Origin: Candidatus Sysuiplasma jiujiangense
GTDB taxonomy: Archaea > Thermoplasmatota > Thermoplasmata > Sysuiplasmatales > Sysuiplasmataceae
Reading direction: 5' to 3'
NCBI GenBank assembly: GCA_019721075.1
Contig: JAHEAD010000006.1
Location: 37,217-101,216 of the forward strand
Length of the DNA: 64,000 nucleotides
Below, piece after piece: positions 1 to 8,721 of the stretch. Below the pieces are notes generated by a model. The model made no database searches, had not been told where the DNA came from, and worked only from the letters and a program-made list of their open reading frames with translations. How positions within the stretch are numbered: position 1 is the first letter of the stretch; the number at the start of each line of letters is the position of its first letter. The translations under genes and the position numbers were made by a program.

Positions 1-1098
1 GATATGGAGGATCTTCTTGTTTTTGTCAAATCTTGCATCTATCCTCCCGACAAGGTTGCTGTCCCAAAGAATGGGAAGCACGTAGGTTCCAAATTTCCTC
101 TTCTCCTTTGGAACAAACTGTTCGAGAATGTAATCAAAATGGAAGATTTTTTGAACCCTGTCTCTCAGTGTAATCATATTGTCGAATGGGGAAATCAGGT
201 TCAGCCTGGGTTCCCACTTGTCAGACATGATGGAATCAAGCATTCTCCTGTCTTCGGACAACAGGTAAAATGGCTTTGCTTTGGGCAGCTCTTCGATTGC
301 GACTTTCACCACCTTTCCATCTTCGACCAGTCTCTTGAGGCTTCCCCTTACATCTGCGTATCTTCCTCTGACAAAATAGCGGTAAATGTCGTACTCGGTG
401 GCGGCTCCAAGTGCTCTCATTGCCCTAACTGCCATGTATCTTTCCAGTTCCTCTGCAGGAAAAATTGTCCTTTCAACAAATTGAGGAAGAAAATCTTCGG
501 TCAGGCTCCAGATATTCTGGTTTGCAGAATGACCCGCAACCATGACTTCTCCGGACATCTGAAGATGGAAAAGCAACTGTGCCGCTTCATTTCCTGAGCT
601 CCAGCCATCGGGACTTTTCATCCTTCTGCCATAATCCCTGAATTCTCCTGTTTCCGCAGGGCCTTCTTTCAGCCTCTTTATTAATCTCTGTTTCAGCTCA
701 TTATGGGATCGCAAAAATTTTCCTGCAAATTCGGCGTGAGAAGCCCATCCCTTTCTCATAGAATCCGGATAACGTTTCATCAAGCTGTTGAATATGGGGT
801 AGTCCTCTGCAATCACAATCCATGCGATTGGCACCCAGAGGAACAAAACTTCCCTGTTCTCCCACATAATCTTGTCCAAATCAGACCAGTCAAATTTGCC
901 AATTCTGCTCCAGATGGAGATTAGATGCGATGGCGCAACAACAGTAACCGGATCCCACTGAATGTAACCTATGTTCCTGACGACTGTTTTCAGTTTATTG
1001 CTGAATGAACCCTCAGGTGTTCTGCCTGCGAGAAACTGTTTGCTGACGGTCAACCGTTTAACAGCCTCCAAAGAGGTTGTGATAATCTCGATTTCCAT
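1..1098 (-). CDS. AlkZ/YcaQ-family winged-helix DNA glycosylase-like protein, C-terminus cut off by window edge
   Basis: An open frame runs leftwards from an ATG at 1098 off the window edge (366 codons, no stop reached). It shows the YcaQ/AlkZ (DUF1006) pattern: IQWDPVTVVAPSH near residues 46-58, and later LISPFDNMITLRDRV followed by FDYILEQFVPKEKRKFG and YVLPILWDSNLVGRIDA. Characterised members are glycosylases that unhook DNA interstrand crosslinks using a Q-aromatic/aliphatic-Q or -D motif. Here Gln47-Trp48-Asp49 fits the YcaQ-type QxD version. No strong Shine-Dalgarno lies before the start. The family call is firm; the substrate is inferred. A 670-bp gap separates it from the divergent gene to the right. 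Confidence 0.8.
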   Translation of the reverse strand, partial: MEIEIITTSLEAVKRLTVSKQFLAGRTPEGSFSNKLKTVVRNIGYIQWDPVTVVAPSHLISIWSRIGKFDWSDLDKIMWENREVLFLWVPIAWIVIAEDYPIFNSLMKRYPDSMRKGWASHAEFAGKFLRSHNELKQRLIKRLKEGPAETGEFRDYGRRMKSPDGWSSGNEAAQLLFHLQMSGEVMVAGHSANQNIWSLTEDFLPQFVERTIFPAEELERYMAVRAMRALGAATEYDIYRYFVRGRYADVRGSLKRLVEDGKVVKVAIEELPKAKPFYLLSEDRRMLDSIMSDKWEPRLNLISPFDNMITLRDRVQKIFHFDYILEQFVPKEKRKFGTYVLPILWDSNLVGRIDARFDKNKKILHI

Positions 1099-1732
1099 TT
1101 TGGTTCTTCCCGAATTGAAGGTGCATCCCTAAAATAGAAACTTCCTTTCTGAAAATGTATAGGAAGACAGTCTAATAGCATTTGTGTAGCTTTAACCGTG
1201 TTTTGATTGCAATGCGCAGTGCTGCTCGCAACTGTCTGTTTCTGGCTAAGAAGATGCACGATCCACCGGAAACGCTTATCAGTGCCAAGTCCGCCGCAAG
1301 GGATGATTATACCACAGAATGCACAGTCCATTCACAGGCACTTGTATGCCTTCAGTTCAACTGCCCCAGACATGTCATCATTGCTCATGGCAAGACTGGA
1401 GAAAGACACGCCGGAAGAATCTAACGGAAACGGTCGACCTTTTCCTAAAAGCATTCCGCAGCCAGAGGCAGGATCGGCCGAGCTGTCTGATAATTCCGTT
1501 CGGCGTTCAGAGATTTTCAGCTTCGTTTCGGAACACATCTCTTGACAGGTTTCCAGTTTCCACTATGTTTCTGATAGAAAACTGATTGAAGCCATTGTCT
1601 GATTGTTCCCTAAAAACGTTGTAATCCATACTTCACGGGGAAAGGGGGAGCAAAGAGTGAAAGATCCGCTGAGGTGACGAATTGCATTAAGATGAAGTGG
1701 GCGTAACTGAGAGAGAATCCTGCGGCAACGCA
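1099..1732. other. Intergenic region without a supported gene
   Basis: About 630 bp between two divergent genes. Only short overlapping frames with no family resemblance and no Shine-Dalgarno are present. I see no tRNA, repeat array or clear terminator. It must hold the promoters of both flanking genes. Confidence 0.5.
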
Positions 1733-1750
1733 AATACTAAATATTCGTTT
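1733..1750 (+). promoter_or_regulatory. TATA-like box for the transglutaminase-like gene
   Basis: AAATACTAAATATTC lies about 25-30 nt before the ATG at 1769, the usual distance from a TATA box to the start of a leaderless or nearly leaderless archaeal transcript. A GGTG sits 1 nt upstream of that ATG, which also favours 1769 over the in-frame ATG at 1697. Confidence 0.45.
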
Positions 1751-1768
1751 CAAACAAATCGAAGGTGC

Positions 1769-2590
1769 ATGAAAGGGGTAGAGGAATGCAGCAGAATAGA
1801 ATTTACGGAGAAAGAGGACAGCCACATACCTGCTTTCAATTGCTTTGCATACGGTGCTGATTATGCTGACATGTTCAGGGAATTCACGAATATAGGCTGT
1901 TTACTTCCGGAATCAGGCACCGACTATGAAATGGCCAGTGCAATCACCTATTGGGTTCACAGCCAGTGGAGACACAGTGGACGGAATGAGACCGCAGTCG
2001 CGGATCCCATTGAGATAATCAGGGAGGCAAGACTGGGCAAAAGATTCAGATGCGTGGAATACAGCATTGTCCTGCACGCCGCACTCAACTCCTGTGATAT
2101 CAAATCGCGCGTTCTCTACCTGAGGACGCATGGCGTTGAAACAAGACCCTTCGGGGCTGGCCATGTCGTAGTTGAATGCTTTCTAAGAAGTTTCGGGAAG
2201 TGGGCCATCTTCGACCCGCAATTCAACATACATGCCGAAGTGGATGGAGTACCTCTGAATGCAGTTGAATTGCAGTCTGCCCTCCATTCATGCTATGAAA
2301 ACGTTAACATGTTTGAGAACAAATCCCGAATTAACGCAAGGAAAAAGCGGAAGTATGCGTCCTGGCTCTGCCCTTACTTGTATTATTTCCACACCGACAC
2401 AGAGGCAATCTACCCGCCGAAATACCCAAGGATTCAGATACTGCTCATGCCTGTGGGTGCAGCGATTCCTGCGAAATTTCAGGGGATTCCCTTGAAGGAG
2501 ACGCTCGTCACGACCAGTTCATACAGATCCTTCTACCCTTTCCAGTCTGAATTTATATGGAATACACAGCCTGCCCCCTACAGATTATAA
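1769..2590 (+). CDS. Transglutaminase-like cysteine protease-fold protein
   Basis: 273 aa. The central part has the order expected of the transglutaminase/protease core: a Cys in GKRFRCVEYSIVLHAAL, a His in AGHVVVECF, and an Asp in GKWAIFDPQFN, giving a Cys-His-Asp triad roughly 90-150 residues into the protein. No signal peptide is visible, so it is probably cytoplasmic. Archaeal members of this superfamily are mostly uncharacterised; they may be peptidases or amidases. The start at 1769 is preferred because of the TATA-like box and GGTG just upstream. An in-frame ATG at 1697 would add 24 residues that look non-conserved. The neighbour on the right is convergent. Confidence 0.6.
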   Translation: MKGVEECSRIEFTEKEDSHIPAFNCFAYGADYADMFREFTNIGCLLPESGTDYEMASAITYWVHSQWRHSGRNETAVADPIEIIREARLGKRFRCVEYSIVLHAALNSCDIKSRVLYLRTHGVETRPFGAGHVVVECFLRSFGKWAIFDPQFNIHAEVDGVPLNAVELQSALHSCYENVNMFENKSRINARKKRKYASWLCPYLYYFHTDTEAIYPPKYPRIQILLMPVGAAIPAKFQGIPLKETLVTTSSYRSFYPFQSEFIWNTQPAPYRL

Positions 2591-2615
2591 ACCCTGAAAC
2601 TCACAGGGCATTTCA

Positions 2616-4538
2616 TTAACTTTCACAGTCGACGGAGCTGTGGGACGGAAACACACTGAAACCTTTTCTGTTAACCGATATGTCGTAATATGCCCCTCTG
2701 TACAGAACCCTGCTGAGCTTCATATGGTGCCATTCATCGGGCAGATGCGGATGTGTCGTTTCCGCTATTCCCCTGATGCCCGGGCGGCCGTCAGGATCCA
2801 TCCCGAAAAGTCCCTCTATGACCGATTGGATGTAAAGGGAGGAGGACCATCCCTGTGCAAATTGACCCATGGGCTGGAGATATTCTGGATTGTAAACCTC
2901 ATTAATCCTTCCTGGCTCCGGGCTGGAAAATGCAAGCATTGGAAATGATTTCAGCAAATCTAAAGCAACATCATGACGACCATTCCTGAATGCAGCAATA
3001 GAAAACCAACCTGACATCAGCGGCCAGACTTCGCCGGTGTGATATCCGCGGTCATACATCGGATCATCCAGCGACATTGAGCGCACACCCCAGGGTGTAA
3101 TAAGATCGTCGGCGGCAAGCGAGTCAACAAGAAGTTCCATGAGTTCGCCGGACCAGTACATCGCAGGGACTGCTTCGAGAGGAGTCCTTATACTCCTGCG
3201 GGTGCCGTTGTGAATAGAGTCGAAAGCCGCGACGCCTGTATCGTTACGGCTGAAGAATGTGGAAAAGAAGTTTCTCAGCCCACGTTCGGCGAATTCCTTG
3301 AAAGAGTGCTCAATTCCAGCGTACTCTTCCAGCGCCTTCAGCCACCATGCATTGATTTCGATACAGGCACCGTCCCTGCCCGAAGCCCAGGATTCCGGCC
3401 AGCCGATAAGGCCTTTTTTGAAACTGTTTTCTATGAGGCCGTCCCCGTCGGTATCGCAAGAGGCACAGAAACGGATTGCCTCCTTCAGCATTCCATCTCC
3501 TGCCCCTGCACTGTGCCATCTCCTCAGTTTCATCTCCGTAAGAATCCAGAGCGGAGTGCTGTCAATGGACATGAATCTTGTCGGAACGTCATCCATGCCC
3601 ACGCTGTGCCGCTGGTTGCCGCTAGGGGATACAAGCGGTATTTCATGCGGGATGCGCCCGTTCTCCGAATGGGAGTGGAGCATTTTCAGATGTGCGTCCG
3701 CAAGTTTCCAGAGGCCGCATTCAATTGCAGCCATGCTCATCCATTCGCCGTCGCGGCCGAAAAACCATGAAAATTCGGGCATCCCTGCATAAAATCCACT
3801 TCCCTGGTCGCTTTCCGAATAGAAATCAAGCAGATCGTGTTTGGCCCATAGAAAGCATTTGTTCATTTCAAATGAGGGTGTCTGCAGCACGCAGTTTTTT
3901 GAAGCCCATGAATGGTACCGCTCATTTTCATACAGATCGGAAAAACTTGCGTAGCATCTGTCCTTTCCGACCGAAAGCAGGAATGGTCTGAGTGAAGGTC
4001 TTCGATCATGCACGGCTACCGTGAGTTCGTTCCCCTCAAGGGTGAAAGTACAGGCGGCTCCGCGCACTTTTATGAATGTTTCAGCAAGTGAGCTGCGAAC
4101 AGCGAAAGCATTTCTTCCGAACGGTATCAGACTGTATGCATCTGTAATCCTGTTTTCGGGCCACATCGTGCAGTGGTTGATTTTCATCCTGATCACGACT
4201 GATTCCGGTTTCGTGCATTTGAACACAATCGCAATGCATGGCCTGTTTAATGGCGCATAATCTACGCGTTCCACATTCAGGTACTGCCTGTAGGTGTAGC
4301 CGGGCGCTCTGACCTGTTTTTTGAAAACGTCGGAACTCCTTTTCCCACCGATTGTGAATTTGAAGGATGAAACATGCTGCTCGCCCCCGAACCATATGCC
4401 CGTCCTGAACCTGCCCGAAGGGGCGGTATCGATATTGCCGTTTTGCAGCAATACGAAATGTGATCTTTTCCCTTTCACGAATGTCAGATAGTCACCGCGA
4501 CGCGGATTACCGCTATTTTCTACAATCCACTCATTCAT
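2616..4538 (-). CDS. Amylo-alpha-1,6-glucosidase / glycogen debranching-type enzyme
   Basis: 640 aa from the ATG at 4538; an upstream in-frame ATG at 4619 adds 27 basic residues that do not resemble the family. The C-terminal two thirds match the (alpha/alpha)6-barrel GDE_C family: FFGRDGEWMSMAAIECG is the typical catalytic-domain entry, followed by GRIPHEI, a GDGLIENS segment, GWPESWASG and YHTGEVWPLMSGW. Known relatives hydrolyse alpha-1,6 branches of glycogen-like polymers or release glucose or other sugars. The acidic catalytic residues are probably in the GRDGEW and GEVWP segments (inference). No signal peptide, so it likely acts on an intracellular storage polysaccharide. It stands alone, convergent with the transglutaminase-like gene. 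Confidence 0.75.
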   Translation of the reverse strand: MNEWIVENSGNPRRGDYLTFVKGKRSHFVLLQNGNIDTAPSGRFRTGIWFGGEQHVSSFKFTIGGKRSSDVFKKQVRAPGYTYRQYLNVERVDYAPLNRPCIAIVFKCTKPESVVIRMKINHCTMWPENRITDAYSLIPFGRNAFAVRSSLAETFIKVRGAACTFTLEGNELTVAVHDRRPSLRPFLLSVGKDRCYASFSDLYENERYHSWASKNCVLQTPSFEMNKCFLWAKHDLLDFYSESDQGSGFYAGMPEFSWFFGRDGEWMSMAAIECGLWKLADAHLKMLHSHSENGRIPHEIPLVSPSGNQRHSVGMDDVPTRFMSIDSTPLWILTEMKLRRWHSAGAGDGMLKEAIRFCASCDTDGDGLIENSFKKGLIGWPESWASGRDGACIEINAWWLKALEEYAGIEHSFKEFAERGLRNFFSTFFSRNDTGVAAFDSIHNGTRRSIRTPLEAVPAMYWSGELMELLVDSLAADDLITPWGVRSMSLDDPMYDRGYHTGEVWPLMSGWFSIAAFRNGRHDVALDLLKSFPMLAFSSPEPGRINEVYNPEYLQPMGQFAQGWSSSLYIQSVIEGLFGMDPDGRPGIRGIAETTHPHLPDEWHHMKLSRVLYRGAYYDISVNRKGFSVFPSHSSVDCES

Positions 4539-4806
4539 GGAAACAGCATTGTCCCTTTCAGTCAGTCTCCTGCAACGCGCAAGCGTCCGGAGCAGTTTTC
4601 CATCTGAACGTCTTCTCATGTTTGCACATCTGATTTTCCGCGGATTGCCATGCGGTCACAAATAGTCTTCCAGTCTCTTTAGTGATGCCGCTTCAGGCGC
4701 CTTCTTCGGAAGCCCTGCCATCCGTTGCAGTATCAGTGGCAAACATCCCTTTGCGACCAGGAATCAATAACAGGGAAAGGGCACATCTGAAAAAAGCCAC
4801 GAGATA

Positions 4807-4891
4807 TGCAGGGAGGAGGATTTGAACCCCCGAATGCCTACGCAACCAGACCCTGAATCTGGCACCTTTGACCAGGCTTGGTTATCCCTGC
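4807..4891 (-). tRNA. tRNA-Leu (anticodon CAG)
   Basis: Reading leftwards, GCAGGGA (from 4891) pairs with TCCCTGC before discriminator A at 4807. The anticodon arm is CCAGA-TTCAGGG-TCTGG, giving anticodon CAG. A long variable arm with a TGC/GCA stem marks it as a class II tRNA (Leu). The T arm is GGGGG-TTCAAAT-CCTCC. No intron is present and CCA is not encoded. Length 85 nt. Confidence 0.93.
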
Positions 4892-5044
4892 TCGGAACGG
4901 TTTGCCAAACAGGAATGCACTTAAAAAACTGACGGTTACTCCTGAGCTGGGATTTAACCGCAGTGCATTGTGGAATCGACGTTTCCGGATCGCGCCTGGA
5001 AACGGTCAAAAGTTTAATTTCATATGAGATCATATTTATGCGCA

Positions 5045-6268
5045 ATGCAGCAGGTAAATCCGCCTTCAAGCCTCAGCGAACTTGAAAAACTGAAGAAGAG
5101 AATAGAGGTCAAGCTTCGTGAAACAAAGGGCAGCGTTTCATCCGGGGACAATATTGCAACGCTACAAAAGAGAGCTGTAATGCAATTGCAGCAGCTTTAC
5201 AAATATCTTCTGAGCGACTTTTCACCGACGCAGTTCAAGGAGATGCACGCCTTTCTGAAGACAAACGGCTTTCCGGAGCTGAGGGATGCGCTCAGAATAA
5301 AGCCCGCGAAGATAGCTGAAAAGCTGAAAAGCCCGGTTGAGCACCTGGACTGTGAAGCGTCGAGAAAAAAGCAGCTGACTGCGCTTGTCGACAGGATTGA
5401 GGAGACCGTCAATGAGCTTGATGCAGAGATATTCAATTCGTCGAAATTTTCGAAGAAGGAACTTGAACAGCTTGAGGAGCTGGAAGAAATTGACAAAGGG
5501 ATTGATGAAGTAATGCAGCTTGCAAAGAAAATAGGCGATCTCGAGGAAAAAAGAAAACGCCTGATTTCAAAGGTCCCTTCACCCGAAGGGGAACTCGATG
5601 TTGTGAAGGTCATCGAACAGCGCATCATGGAAAGGCGGAGGGAGCTTGACGGTGAAATAGCCGAGAGGGAAAGACGGCTTGATGAGCTGGAAGCAGAAGA
5701 GCTGGAGGCCATGAACAACCTGAAGCTCTTCCTGCATTCTGCCGGAACGCTGCTCGATCCTATCGTAAGGATACTGCCGCGTATCAGATCTTTGACAAGC
5801 GACGTAGTCAAGTCGGGAGGGAGCGATATAACCTCCTGGGACGTCGAGGTCGCTCTTAAGAACCTGCCCAGGTTTTTCAAGAACATTGAAACGGAAGATC
5901 CGCTGAAGACAATCGGTTTTGACAGGGTGCAGGAAGCACTTGACTATATAATAAGGCACAATGAAGCGATAACGGACTACAACAGGGTTCTGAGGATAAG
6001 GGAAAGCAGGGAGGAACTCAACGAAAGTCTCTACAGGCTGAGGGAAATGAGGATAAAACTTGACGGGAGGGAAGAGCAGCTGTACGAGGAGTCCAGCCTG
6101 GGGCAGGAGATCGAAAAGAACCTGGCAGCCCTCAAATCAGCCGAACAGGATTTGAATCAAAGCGTGGACGAGCTAAGGGAGGCTCTGTCCGATCTCGGCA
6201 TAAGCGAAGATTCGTGGTCGCTCGATGTACTGAACGGACGTCTTGAAAGGATTTTCAGGAAATTCTGA
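5045..6268 (+). CDS. Long coiled-coil protein of unknown function
   Basis: 407 aa, very rich in Glu, Lys, Leu and Arg, with heptad-like runs across roughly residues 120-250 and 320-400 and no membrane segment. I recognise no enzymatic motif. The middle (about residues 240-310) is less charged and may be globular. The start at 5045 is chosen because a TATA-like GTTTAATTT lies about 30 nt upstream; an in-frame ATG at 5024 would add seven residues. Structural or chromosome-associated roles are possible, but nothing in the neighbourhood indicates one. The MFS gene is convergent with a 6-bp gap. Confidence 0.6.
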   Translation: MQQVNPPSSLSELEKLKKRIEVKLRETKGSVSSGDNIATLQKRAVMQLQQLYKYLLSDFSPTQFKEMHAFLKTNGFPELRDALRIKPAKIAEKLKSPVEHLDCEASRKKQLTALVDRIEETVNELDAEIFNSSKFSKKELEQLEELEEIDKGIDEVMQLAKKIGDLEEKRKRLISKVPSPEGELDVVKVIEQRIMERRRELDGEIAERERRLDELEAEELEAMNNLKLFLHSAGTLLDPIVRILPRIRSLTSDVVKSGGSDITSWDVEVALKNLPRFFKNIETEDPLKTIGFDRVQEALDYIIRHNEAITDYNRVLRIRESREELNESLYRLREMRIKLDGREEQLYEESSLGQEIEKNLAALKSAEQDLNQSVDELREALSDLGISEDSWSLDVLNGRLERIFRKF

Positions 6269-6274
6269 CCCGGA

Positions 6275-7660
6275 CTAATCTATTTTGAGCAGGGACCTGA
6301 ATATGCCCGCAGTCCTGCCTTTCCTCATGCCTGACGACCTCTCCTCTTTGACCCTGGCGCCCTCTATGTGTAGCGCGGACAGGAAAAGGATCCCGGAAAC
6401 GATCCATATCGATGAAAAGAGAAAATCACTCATGTACCCGGATATTTCCGTTACCAGTCCGGCAAGCAGCGAGCCAAGTATCGAACCTACTCCCATCGAC
6501 GAATTGTAGAGCCCGATGGCCTCCCCTCTTGTATGCGGGTCGGCCATCCCGGCGACTATTGCCTGGCCTGTGACACTGATTATTGCCCAGCAGAAACCCA
6601 TCATTGAGTTCAGTATTATCATCGCCGCCAGGACTTCAATGCCATTTGAGAGGAAAAGAGGAATCAGGAAGAAAAGCGGTATGAGCACCACTCTTGAGGA
6701 GCAGGCAAGCGCCTGCAGCCATTTTTCGCCTATCCTGCAGGAAAGCCTTGAGACGCTGCCGTAGGTGAGCGTTGAGGATAACGAACTTGCAATGTATATG
6801 ATGAACACGTATGACTCTGTCATGTGGAAGCGTTTTCCAAGAAAATCCACAAGATAGTTTGGAAAGACAACATAGAAGCTGGTGAAGCCAGTCGTTATGA
6901 GGATGGTTACCAGAAAATAGAACCACATCCTCCTTCCCAGCTCAAGCCTTTCCTCATGCGAGGGGGTGGAGAGCCTGACGAATGAACTCACCCTGGCGGG
7001 CAGGTATTTCGCCCTCTCATTGGCACGCAGCGGTATGTCCGCAATGGCATTCCTGTGCTGATGCGCATGATTTTTCCTTTCCCTGGCTCCATCCTCCCTG
7101 ATAAGGAAGGATGCAAGCACTGTCCCGGCAAAAGCCATCACGCCGACCAGTGCGAAGAATATGCGCATGTACATGGCGCCTGGAGGAAGGAGATCGAACC
7201 AGATCGCGCCCAGCAGCAGTCCTGACAGATATCCTGCACCACCAAGCTTGCTGAATTTTCCTATCAGGGAAGGCCACATCCCCCTGGGCGTCTGCTCTAT
7301 GAGAAGCGCAGTACCTGCCGGTGCGCTTGCAGTGTACAGGAGTCCGAGTATGAAATTTGCGGCGAAGAAGGTGGCAAAGTTCAGGCTCATTGCCATGACG
7401 AACAGCGAAATTGCCAGGCCCGCAAAACCCTCTATCACGAAGAGCTTTCTGAGGTGCAGGTGATCCGATAGATTCCCCCATATGATGTAAGCGGGTATCG
7501 ATGCAATTGAAGTCGCGGCCGTCACAAGTCCGACCTGGACAACATTGCCGTAGAATGCAATCACGACAAACAGAGGAATCAGCGGAGCTGTCCCGCCGTT
7601 CGGTATATTTGTAATGAAAAATGAATAAAACCACCTGAACTGCCGTGACATGGAGTCCAT
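6275..7660 (-). CDS. Major facilitator superfamily (MFS) transporter
   Basis: 461 aa with about 12 hydrophobic membrane segments in two halves, split by a polar cytoplasmic loop near residues 190-240. WGNLSDHLHLRKLFV in the loop between helices 2 and 3 is the MFS signature-A region (G-x3-D-R/K-x-G-R-R type). HTRGEAIGLYNSSMGVGSILG near the end is typical of drug-efflux-like permeases. The substrate cannot be read from the sequence. The start could equally be the ATG at 7651. The C-terminal tail is basic and cytoplasmic. Confidence 0.85.
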   Translation of the reverse strand: MDSMSRQFRWFYSFFITNIPNGGTAPLIPLFVVIAFYGNVVQVGLVTAATSIASIPAYIIWGNLSDHLHLRKLFVIEGFAGLAISLFVMAMSLNFATFFAANFILGLLYTASAPAGTALLIEQTPRGMWPSLIGKFSKLGGAGYLSGLLLGAIWFDLLPPGAMYMRIFFALVGVMAFAGTVLASFLIREDGARERKNHAHQHRNAIADIPLRANERAKYLPARVSSFVRLSTPSHEERLELGRRMWFYFLVTILITTGFTSFYVVFPNYLVDFLGKRFHMTESYVFIIYIASSLSSTLTYGSVSRLSCRIGEKWLQALACSSRVVLIPLFFLIPLFLSNGIEVLAAMIILNSMMGFCWAIISVTGQAIVAGMADPHTRGEAIGLYNSSMGVGSILGSLLAGLVTEISGYMSDFLFSSIWIVSGILFLSALHIEGARVKEERSSGMRKGRTAGIFRSLLKID

Positions 7661-7824
7661 GCACCCATCCCGCGTCCTGTGACGGATGCACCTTTATTTA
7701 TTTCTTGTTGCCCTCCACCGGCTCACAGTTAGGCGCTGCGGACAGCCGTATCCGGTGGCGGAGCATGTCCTTTGGGGAAGCGTCGCGCAATCGAATTTCG
7801 GCCCGGCGCACGTTCCGTTTCCAT

Positions 7825-7838
7825 GCCAAACTTATAAC
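7825..7838 (+). promoter_or_regulatory. TATA-like box for the ThiI-like gene
   Basis: CAAACTTATAACTG is centred about 28 nt before the ATG at 7861. It supports a leaderless transcript and the short start, rather than a longer reading frame that is open from 7645. Confidence 0.5.
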
Positions 7839-7860
7839 TGCACGACAGATACACCTTCCG

Positions 7861-8721
7861 ATGCCGTTATATCTTCTCAGGTACGCCGAACTCGGACTCA
7901 AAAGTGACAGGGTAAGGAAAAGATTCCTGAACAAACTGATAGACAACATCGAAACCCGTTTTATCCGGGCTGGCATCGAATGCATAGTCACCTCGGACAG
8001 GGGCAGGGTCTTCGTCATGTCGGATGAAGGTTCAGTGGCCAGGGACATCATAAGCCACACATTCGGCATCGTGTCTTTCAGTGAAGTCACTGAGCTGCCC
8101 CTGGATCTTCGGAAGATTTCGGAAAAGGTCTCGGAACACGCCTCCCTGGTCCTGAGGAGCGGGAATTCCTTTGCTATACGGGCGAGGCGATCGGGCGGCC
8201 AGAAGTTCACAAGCGTAGACATTGCAAGGGAATGCGGTTCAAGGATACTGAAGGATCATGGCAATCTCGGAATAACCGTTGACCTTGAGCACCCGGACGT
8301 CGAAATATTCGTGGAGGCGAGGGAAAAGGCCGCTTATCTTTTCACCAAATCCGAGAGTGGTCCGGGCGGACTGCCTCTCGGAACGCAGGGGAAGGTAGCC
8401 TGCCTCGTCAGCTCAAGCGACGAGCTGCCGCTCCCCTGGCTTATGATGAGAAGGGGATGCGATGTAGTGATCGGCCTCACCGGCAAGGTCGATCTTGCGT
8501 CTCTGGCAAAATGGTCCGCAGATATTGATGCGGAAACACTCGAAAGACCGGGCGACATTCTTGCCCTTGCTGCTGGAAAGGGGTGCAGCGGCATTGCACT
8601 TCCCGGAAACGGAAGCAGTTATCCTGAGGGCATGGGCGGAAAACACGGTTTTGCCGTATTCTATCCGCTTGCAGGACTCAGCAGCTCCGAAATAAAAAAA
8701 CTGATGGGCAAAATTGCCTGA
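7861..8721 (+). CDS. ThiI-like THUMP-domain protein with degenerate PP-loop
   Basis: 286 aa. The first ~160 residues match the ferredoxin-like plus THUMP module of ThiI (tRNA 4-thiouridine synthase): LRYAELGLKSDRVRKRF at the N-terminus, then SFAIRARRSGGQKFTSVDIAR and VDLEHPDVEIFVE. The linker GGLPLGTQGKVACLVSS matches the segment leading into the ThiI ATP-binding PP-loop. However, the expected SGGIDSPVA loop reads SSSDELPLP, and the domain after it is short, with no rhodanese part. The protein probably binds tRNA but is unlikely to activate it with ATP. The stop directly abuts the end of the convergent L15e gene. Confidence 0.7.
   Translation: MPLYLLRYAELGLKSDRVRKRFLNKLIDNIETRFIRAGIECIVTSDRGRVFVMSDEGSVARDIISHTFGIVSFSEVTELPLDLRKISEKVSEHASLVLRSGNSFAIRARRSGGQKFTSVDIARECGSRILKDHGNLGITVDLEHPDVEIFVEAREKAAYLFTKSESGPGGLPLGTQGKVACLVSSSDELPLPWLMMRRGCDVVIGLTGKVDLASLAKWSADIDAETLERPGDILALAAGKGCSGIALPGNGSSYPEGMGGKHGFAVFYPLAGLSSSEIKKLMGKIA

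Noticed and set aside
4..924. Plus-strand open frames of 197 and 73 codons.
   Set aside because: They are the opposite strand of the AlkZ/YcaQ-like gene, whose family motifs are clear on the minus strand.
1050..1585. Several overlapping short frames on both strands left of the transglutaminase-like gene.
   Set aside because: No Shine-Dalgarno, TATA box or recognisable motif, and they overlap each other in different frames.
5197..5886. A 229-codon minus-strand frame.
   Set aside because: Ser/Leu-rich antisense shadow of the Glu/Lys/Leu-rich coiled-coil gene.
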